A stretch of 64,000 nt of DNA from Nelumbo lutea (taxonomy: Eukaryota > Streptophyta > Magnoliopsida > Proteales > Nelumbonaceae), in the NCBI GenBank assembly GCA_022828595.1, contig JAKGHH010000004.1:56942422-57006421 (forward strand). Direction: 5' to 3'. The notes under the pieces are model-generated. The model was not told the origin of the DNA and made no database searches. It saw only the letters and a list, made by a program, of their open reading frames with translations. Within the stretch, counting starts at the first letter, position 1, and each line of letters starts with the position of its first letter. This document shows positions 57,200-64,000 of this stretch, one piece after another. A program made the translations under genes and the position numbers.

Positions 57200-57393
57200 G
57201 GATTCACTTCCCCAAGTCTATCCAACGACTAAGAGCATTCTAAACTAACACGAATCTCATAAGTGTCCAGTTTAAGGGTCATTACATAGAAAACACCAAC
57301 TATAACATGAAACAATTATGTACTTTTATTCATTTACAATAAATGTATCAATACATCAATCTGATTGGAGCTATGGGCATACACTGTCTAATA
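57200..57393 (-). repeat. Copia LTR fragment Z, first ~194 bp only
   Basis: The minus strand starts TATTAGACAGTGTATGCCC at 57393 and is cut at 57200, exactly where Y starts. It includes the ACTTATTCATTTAC/CAGTTTAAGGG phrases typical of the LTR start. Confidence 0.72.
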
Positions 57394-58059
57394 GTAGGAA
57401 TGGTGATAAGGCTAAAGAAGGTGGTCTCATTGAAAGACGAAGAAGGATCTGGGCTAAGGTCTATAAGGGAAGTAATGAACAGGCTCCTGTTCCTAGAGGA
57501 TCTCAGTATAGTTGAGTAATGATGGTGATGGAAGAGAACCCTATCCCAGTTGTACTTTTTCAACCCCTTTTTATAAGGGGGATCCCAAGACTTTAAGGAG
57601 AAGGACCCCATAAAGGGTTTTATTCCTCTTAGGAAAGGGAATCCTTGATTTTGTGTCAGTTGCCAGAGGGACATTATTGGGGTTAGCCATCTATTGAATG
57701 AGATCTTCGTAGGATAAAGTTTCCTTTCATCTGAGGATTCTCATAATACATGCATGCTACTTTCCATTATAAGTCTCCCCTACCGATGTATCACAGATGA
57801 CACCAGGGTTGGTCTGACGTGTTGCTTAACCACCCTGCCATCTACTGGACATCTCGTTGTAGGTTGTTTCTGCTCCTCGCAAGTCCATGATGATTTTGGA
57901 ATCATTGCAAGTCCATGATGGCTTTTAAGGTCATCACATCGTGAGTTTTAGGTGATCCCATGTTTCATAATTTATGTGCACGCGGCCTTGTTTTGACATC
58001 AGTAATGTGATTAAGGTCAAAAATACCCCTAAAATTATGTCTTTAAGGCATCAAAGTAC
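57394..58059. other. Unassigned region between copia fragment and Athila-like gag
   Basis: It contains TTTTTATAAGGGGG (TATA-like, about 57570) and a short doubled phrase GCAAGTCCATGATG (about 57880 and 57907). It resembles LTR-type sequence but has no partner in the window. A short open stretch before 57515 (KEGGLIERRRRIWAKVYKGS) is not recognised. Confidence 0.35.
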
Positions 58060-58652
58060 AGAGTTATCAGTGCCTACACCATGGCCTGTCCAAGTGGCAA
58101 ATTGTCCAAGCCTTCTATGAAGATTTGACTGATAAATACAGGCAAATGGTAGATGCATCTTGTGGGGGGGCATTTATGAGCAAAAGTGAGGATGAAGCGT
58201 ATGCTCTTTTTGAGACATTGAGTGAAAATTCCATCAATAATGCATCATTGTATTCCTATGAGAGATTGGTGGGACCCTCGAAGAGGGTGGGGTTCTACGA
58301 AGTCAGGAACAATATAGAGCCTGAGGCAAGAATATACCTGAATGCAATCTCTAGAAAATTGGACATGGTAGATCTTCTAACCCAAAAGCTTGATCAATTA
58401 TTCACCTATAATAAGCAATCAGGCCCATCTACACCTTATCCTGAAGTTTGTTCCATTTGTGCCAGCCCGTCCCCACAAGTTGATGATTGTCCAACGGCGG
58501 CCCAGTTTCCACCATTTATCCAAGAACATGTTCAGGCAGCCCAGAGTTTCTCGAGGCCTAATAATGACCAATTTTCAAATACTTACAACCTTGGGTGGAG
58601 AAATCGCCCTAACTTTTCTTGGAGGACACATCAACCTAACACACAACCCTAG
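58060..58652 (+). pseudogene. Athila-like Ty3/gypsy gag, N-terminus missing
   Basis: Gag of the Athila lineage from about the HHGL-KWQ motif onward: FYEDLTDKYRQMVDASCGGA, SEDEAYALFETLSENS, a zinc-knuckle region CSICASPSPQVDDC and FSNTYNLGWRNRPNFSW. In the knuckle the usual His is replaced by Pro (C109, C112, P117, C122 counted from 58125), so it should not bind zinc. There is no ATG: the open frame begins inside gag, and the first roughly 200 residues expected for the family are absent. TAG codons end it at about 58651. Gag would form the particle; this copy is broken. Confidence 0.8.
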
Positions 58653-59620
58653 TAGTACCGTCCATCTAATTCTATGGCCGAGCAATTTCAGAGGCCACAA
58701 GTGTAGAGCCAATTCTAGTAGGCTTACCCTAGGAACCAGCCGATCCAACCTTATTAGGTTTACCCACAACCTCCTCAGACCACTACAGTCGATGACACTT
58801 GAAAACATCAGTGAAGAAGAAAAAGAGCAAGAAGACCATAAGGTGGGGGGGGGGAAGAAAAAGGAAAGGAAAAATTAGATGAACCTCTAGTGAACCAACT
58901 TGTACTTCCCTTTCCAACCGCACTCACAGCCAGGCTGTTACGAAAGATGAAAGAGACTCGCAATAAGGAGATCAGGGAGTTATTCAAGCAGGTTCGTATT
59001 AACATCCATCTCCTCGACGCGATCCAACATGTCTCGACCTATGCCAAGTTCTTGAAAGAGTTGTGTACTCAAAAGAGGGAGCCACGATCAGCCCCACAAA
59101 AAGTGATGCTCTCTACAGATGCTAATGCAGTTCTCCTAAACCAACTCCCCCAGAAAATGAAAGACCCTGGTGTTCCTTTAATAAGCTGTGTCATCTCTGG
59201 AATTACCTTCGATTGGGCCCTATTGGATCTTGGGGCTAGTTAAGTCTGCTCCCCTCTATCACTTATGAAAGGTTTAGGATCGGCGAGTTAAAACCTACCC
59301 TGGTAATTTTGCAGCTCATTGATCTGTCAGTCAAGACTCCTCGAGGTGTTATTGAGGACGTCATTGTCATGGTAGAGGATTGTTACTTCCCAGTGGATTT
59401 TATCATCCTAGACATGACCTCAACCGAGGAACTGAACCATAACCCGATAATCTTAGGATGTTCGTTTCTAGTAACAACCAATGCAAACATCAATTGTAAA
59501 TTGGAAGAAATGGACATTTCATTTGGGGAGCAGAAAGTTCAATTAAATATATTTAGTGCCACTAAGTATCCAAACCTAGGGGAAGATGAGTTCAAGGTAG
59601 ATATAGTGGATGATCTTTAA
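58653..59620 (+). pseudogene. Athila-like gag C-terminus and aspartic protease, frameshifted
   Basis: After several stops, gag-PR resumes at about 58890: LVLPFPTAL, KEIRELFKQVRINIHLLDAI and AKFLKELCTQKR are characteristic of Athila. The protease motif ALLDLGAS ends at 59240 and is followed at once by TAA. The rest of the protease is in another frame (59309-59620): LQLIDLSVKTPRGVIEDVIV, FPVDFIILDM and NPIILGCSFLVT. No reverse transcriptase, RNase H or integrase follows. Confidence 0.8.
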
Positions 59621-59924
59621 GATGCCTTGTCTACAACTTGGTTACCACAATCTGAGCCCTGTCTATGTAAAGAAGAAAGCAAGTCTAGGAGTGTAGATGA
59701 GAGAAGTGAGTGGATGCGTCTGGCTGAAGATGTTAACTTAGCGTTGGTTGGGAGGCAACCCAACATAGTTCAATTGCTTTTGCTGTTAGGATTAGAGATT
59801 TTGTTTTCTTGATTCGAAACCAATTGGCAGACCTTGAAACCCTTGGGAAAACCCTATTGATTGTTCCCTTTGGCCCAAGACCCTTTTGCATCAGTCTAGT
59901 TATGCCATTGGGGACAATGGCATT
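59621..59924 (+). other. Athila-like 3' non-coding stretch with conserved hairpin
   Basis: GGTTGGGAGGCAACC (about 59747) forms a short hairpin, and GGGGACAATGGCATTTAAG (about 59910) matches phrases typically found downstream of coding regions in Athila-type elements. A 61-codon ORF (59627-59812) holds no recognisable domain. Confidence 0.55.
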
Positions 59925-59936
59925 TAAGTTGGGGGG
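59925..59936 (+). other. Probable polypurine tract of the Athila-like element
   Basis: TTTAAGTTGGGGGG ends directly before the TG of the proposed LTR. This T-rich plus G-run form is common in Athila elements. Confidence 0.5.
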
Positions 59937-62147
59937 TGAGGAAAGAGAGAAAATTTTGAAAAAAAAATTGAGAAAAATTTTGAGAAGCTAAGCCTTTAAA
60001 TATGTAGAATTAAAATTTCACTAAAAAATTTAAAATCTTTTTTTTTTTCATTAAAATAGATTCTCAAACAGAAAAGGTTGAGGAAACTAATAGAAGAATA
60101 ATATTGAATTTTGTAGAAATTGGTAGCAAGTGACAAGAGTTAAATTGGTCTTGTTTGAATGTTGTCGAAACCATTTAGAAATTGAACATACTTTCATGTT
60201 TGCCCCTGCCAGGATAAGAAGAGAAAGATTGAGAAATTAGATGTAAAAATCTTCAAATTATTAGAGGACAATGGACTACCCTAAATAGTGTTTAAAAAAA
60301 AAGAGAATAAAAGGTCAATGAAAATAAGTGTGCATCTCAAAGTTCAAGTGTAGAAATCCTTTGTCAGAAATGGTAAGAAGAATACCTATCCGATTTTGAA
60401 ATCAATCTCAAATTTTCTTGACAAACAACAAATGGAAGAGTATAAAAGATTTTTAAGCTAAGTTTTTTAAATATTCAAAGCTTTACCCCTTAAGCCCAAT
60501 ACTGATCTATATAAAGTTTGAGAATTCTGGAATGAGGATACTTGGCTGAATGTGTCAAGGATGATCTTGCTATGGGAATAACTTTGATGAACCTATAATT
60601 TATCTATAATTTTTGAGGACTTTAGCATGGATTTTTATGTCGGTTTTATTAAATTTTGCTTTAATTTATCTTAATGCTAAGAACAAATTTCAGGGATAAT
60701 TAATCCAAGAAAAGGAAGGAAAAAAACAAGAAAAGAATGTTCAAAAAGACCAATTTCAGCCCAGCCCGGTTGTGGAAGCAAGATAGAGCACTTCGGCCCA
60801 AGAAGAGCAAGTGGATTCCTTGAGAAAACCCAAGAAAAGAAAGCCTAGTTAAGAGTAGAAATCAGCCCAGGAAAGAAGGCCCATTCTCATCCCAAAAGAG
60901 CATCTCAAAGTATAACTATCATGTGCTAAGAGAGAGCTTAAGTGCAGCCCAAATAGCAGCCCTTAGGAGGCTTTCAAGAGATCTCTAGAAAGTTCAAGAA
61001 AGGGGTGTAATACACCCCATTCTAGAGGCTTCAAGAAGGGGCAAGAGCCCCCTTGAAAAACTTTATAAGGAGGCCTCTAGGAGGGGGGAGAGGTATTCAA
61101 TTGCTTGAGAGGAAGGCTCTCCCACTCTTAGAGGTTCGGCCACCTTGAAAGAAGAGAAGAGAAGAATGCTAGGTGCAAGGAAGAAGAAGAAGAAGGGCTG
61201 AAGGAAGTTCAAGTCAAGCAAGCAAGAAGAAGAAGGTGAGTTCGAAATTGGGGGTTGTGATTCAAAGATGTTTTGTAATAACTCAATTGTAGTTTCATTC
61301 TCCTCTAATTTGAATTCAGTTTCTTTGTTATATTTTCTTTTCTCTTTCTCCTTTTTCCATTCTTTCTTGATGTATTTCAGCTTGTAAAATTTCAGTTCAT
61401 GAATCAAATTCTTTTTGATTCATTCGAATGGTTATGAATTGTACTTGAAGTTTATTGAATAGGGGTTAAATTGTAGATTAATTCGGCCAATTAACCTTCA
61501 AAACTCAGATCTGAATTCTTAGATCTGATATTGCAAGATCTGAATTGCTTGAAAGAGAATTTAGATCTGCAAATTTCAGATTGGCTGAATGGATTTAAAG
61601 CTTGGAATTCCTAGAGTGCTTGAGAGAGACTCTAGGAATTCAGATCTACTATTCAAGAACTGAATCGAGTGCAAGGTTAGAGATAACTTGCACAATTCAG
61701 TTGGTGATCAATTCAGACTTGAATTGATGCCTTAGAAGTGTTTGAAGAAATGCATGCATGGGGATTAGATTCTTGCTAGAGATAGAAGAACCATCACTCA
61801 TGCATAGGATGAACATGCGCTTGAGAGACGCTGTTCATGACCTTGGGGTTTCACCAAACCAAGGCTCAATCATAATTTATTCGAATGATCCAAATTGATA
61901 GATTGTTGAATTCTGAGATTGACATTTACTGCTTACTCTTCTAACCTGATTTGAAGGCAATTGGGCCAATGATTTAGATAGATTTTAGTTTAGGATTTTT
62001 AGCTTTTATTAAAGTTTTGATTTATTTGTTAATCAGATAAGAAGTACTCAATTCAGTATTGATACTTGTTTCCTAAATCCTCGTGGGAATGATACTCTAT
62101 TCACTACTTTACTACTTGAACAGCTAGTGCACTTGCTAGTGTCACAA
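59937..62147 (+). repeat. Putative 3' LTR of the Athila-like element (about 2.2 kb)
   Basis: It begins TGAGGAAAGAG after the G-run and may end ...CACTTGCTAGTGTCACA; the text TCCTCGTGGGAATGATACTC just before is typical of the end of this LTR type. TATA-like CTTTATAAGG at 61061. No 5' LTR is in the window, so both limits are unproven. ORFs inside are low-complexity. Confidence 0.5.
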
Positions 62148-62557
62148 TGAGCCACCACATCAAACTTATTTCTCTTAGTGTAATTTTAAGGCTGCATTGC
62201 TAAGGGACTAGCAATGGTTATGTTGCGAGGTGTGATAACTTTGTATTTTTCATGCTTTAACGGGCATAATTTTAGGGTTACCTAGGCTTTAGAATAGTCA
62301 AAATATGCCCTTTTCCCAATTAAATTCAATATTGTGACATCTGAGGGTACCTGTGCAAATCCTAGGAAAATTATGGAAGTTTCAAGGCAGAAATGTAGTT
62401 TTTGGGAAGCTGGTGTGAATTCCAGTTGAGAGAAGGGGTGTTTCTATGAAAAACTGAGCATAGGAGGGCGTCTCCTATCTGCTAAAACCAAAATGGCGCC
62501 TCTCCTACTGTATTAGCATACTCCCCTCTCCTTAGCAAATCCTAGGGTGCCTCCCTA
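62148..62557. other. Unassigned spacer
   Basis: No coding homology. TGTGATAACTTTGTATTTTT at 62231 could be the start of another LTR, but no matching copy is present. Confidence 0.35.
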
Positions 62558-63497
62558 TGAAGGGACGAGAGATCCATCATATGGATGGCCGAACCCTGTA
62601 GGTAGGTTGGGCAAAATTTTAAAAATTTCTCTCTCTCCCATGTGGAAATCACATTCCCTATTTTAGAAAACTGCATTTTCAATGATCAATCTTGAACCTA
62701 AACCAGACCAGATCTGAAACCAAAAGGTAGGAGAGGAATATACCTGATACAGAATAGTAGTTACCCCCAGCGAAGGTGTTCATGCCCAAGGAGAATACCA
62801 ATGACTGCTCCCACTAAAGATGACACAACGTAGGGTGGAGCAAAATTAGTAGGATGGTTATTTAGCAAGAACTGAATTCTTCGACAAGAACTCAATGGGG
62901 GGTAGGTGAGCATGACTTCTGATTATCTTTTCTCCCAAAAGATAATATCAAGAACTCTTCTTGATCACTCCTACAGGTGGAGATCGAACTAGTAGAGGTG
63001 GCAAGAGCAGGAAAGGGTTGAAATCTGAAGTAGTCGAACTGCAAGATTTCTTTCTTTTGATCTGCGAAGCAGAAGATCTCTCTTCTTTTCTATGTGTCTT
63101 TTGTTTGCCCCTTGCTACTCTATTTATAGCCTTTAAAGAGAACATCTCCTAATCCCATTAGGAGTTTCCTAATCCAAATCTTGTATATGGATCTGGACTC
63201 TCTTTAAGAGATAAGGATAATCCCTTATCTTATCTGCAGATAAAGATCAGCCCTCCTAATCTGATTAGGAGTTTTCTGATCCAAGTCTCTATTTGGATAT
63301 GGAGACTTTGAGTGGATAGGGATAATCCCTTATCCTATTTGCTGATCTAAATCCTAGAACCACCCCTCTTTAATTAATCTTATTAAGCCAGTTCGAATTG
63401 GGATTTAGGCCCATTAAGTCCATTTGCTCATTTACCCTCCTATCTGCTGCCCAGTTGGATATCCTTGTATGGCGTGGGACCCAAACATTGATCTACA
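62558..63497 (-). repeat. Copia LTR (type C), interrupted at GATCTACA
   Basis: On the plus strand it starts TGAAGGGACGAGAG and shows the family's landmarks in reverse: TTGATCACTCCTACAGG, a minus-strand TATA at 63121-63128, and GGCGTGGGACCCAAACATTG. It stops at GATCTACA, where a second LTR begins. The rest of the LTR, including its start, should lie right of the window. Confidence 0.78.
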
Positions 63498-64000
63498 TGA
63501 AGGGATGAGAGATCCATCATATGGATAGCCGAACCCTGCAAGAAGGTTGGGCTAAATTTCAAAAATTTTCTCTCCCATGTGGGAATCACATTCCCTATTT
63601 TAGAAAACTGCATTTTCAAGGATCAATCTTGAACCTAAACCGGACCAGATCTAAAACCAAAATGTATGAGATGGATATACCTGATACAGAGTAGCAGTAA
63701 CTCCCAACGAATGTGTTCATGCCCAAGGAAAATGCCAAAGACTGCTCCCACTAAAGATGACAACGTAGGGTGGAGCAGAATCAGGAGGTGATTCTTCAGC
63801 AAGAACCGGATTCTTCAGCAAGAACTCGATGGAGGGCAGGTGAGCACGACTTCTGATTATCTTTTCTCCCAAAAGATAATATCAAGAACTCTTCTTGATC
63901 ACTCCTGCAGGTGGAGATCAAACTAGTAGAGGCGGCAAGAGTAGGAAAGGGTAGAAATTTGAAGTAGTCGAGCTGCAAGATTTCTTTCTTTTGATCTGCG
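63498..64000 (-). repeat. Second copia LTR (type C), runs off the window
   Basis: It starts TGAAGGGATGAGAG and is very similar to 62558-63060. The 5 bases before it, CTACA, would be its target duplication. Only the distal roughly 500 bases are visible. Confidence 0.78.

Noticed and set aside
61063..61407. 114-codon minus-strand ORF near the Athila-like LTR
   Set aside because: Low-complexity (Lys/Glu then Phe/Ser/Leu runs) within a putative LTR with TATA-like sequence. No homology recognised.

Overview
The window looks like intergenic, repeat-rich nuclear DNA of a flowering plant. The reasons are plant-type LTR retrotransposons (Ty1/copia with a TGGTATCAGAGC initiator-Met primer site, Ty3/gypsy of the Tat/Retand and Athila types), plant DNA transposons (hAT-, Mutator- and Harbinger-like elements), a captured fragment of a pentatricopeptide-repeat (PPR) gene, and heavy decay by stop codons and nesting. 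I found no intact host gene, no rRNA or tRNA gene and no CRISPR array. The species cannot be read from the sequence.

Layout. 1-5037: decayed end of a Tat/Retand-type gypsy element. Its pol (RNase H end and integrase) is on the minus strand, and an accessory gene with its own TATA box and two apparent introns runs antisense on the plus strand. 5038-14116: copia element C1 (plus), with a 5'-truncated LTR, PBS, 1.8-kb leader, nearly open gag-pol and a full 3' LTR. 14117-32160: AT-rich spacer with many short DNA transposons: a Harbinger-like element holding a Mutator-like element (10-bp TSD), a Mutator-like MITE (9/10-bp TSD), a family of roughly 110-bp palindromic MITEs, a long-TIR element carrying the PPR fragment, a G-box-rich orphan promoter, and several minisatellite-like arrays. 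32161-37078: copia C2 (minus), truncated at both ends. 37323-37861: hAT-like MITE with a purine tract.

38694-55479: a three-level nest. Copia derivative X (minus) keeps LTRs, PBS and leader but has no gag-pol. Its leader was hit by a solo LTR (TSD CTATG). That solo LTR was then hit by copia C3 (plus, 42211-51711, TSD CCTGT). C3 has LTRs that differ little from each other, yet its gag-pol carries nine stops, mostly CAG-to-TAG. 55480-57393: two further LTR pieces, Y and Z, joined end to start. 57394-62147: an Athila-like element reduced to gag plus protease, followed by a putative 2.2-kb LTR. 62558-64000: two copia LTRs of a third subtype, the second inserted in the first.

How the parts relate. 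The copia copies C1, C2, C3, X, Y, Z and the last two LTRs belong to one family complex. C1 was the most complete coding copy. X could only move with proteins supplied by such a copy, and it keeps exactly the cis parts (LTRs, PBS, leader). All coding regions seen are disrupted, so the window is best read as a fossil record of insertion, deletion, template switching and cytosine-deamination decay. All similarities and counts were judged by eye. Boundaries without a target-site duplication are approximate.
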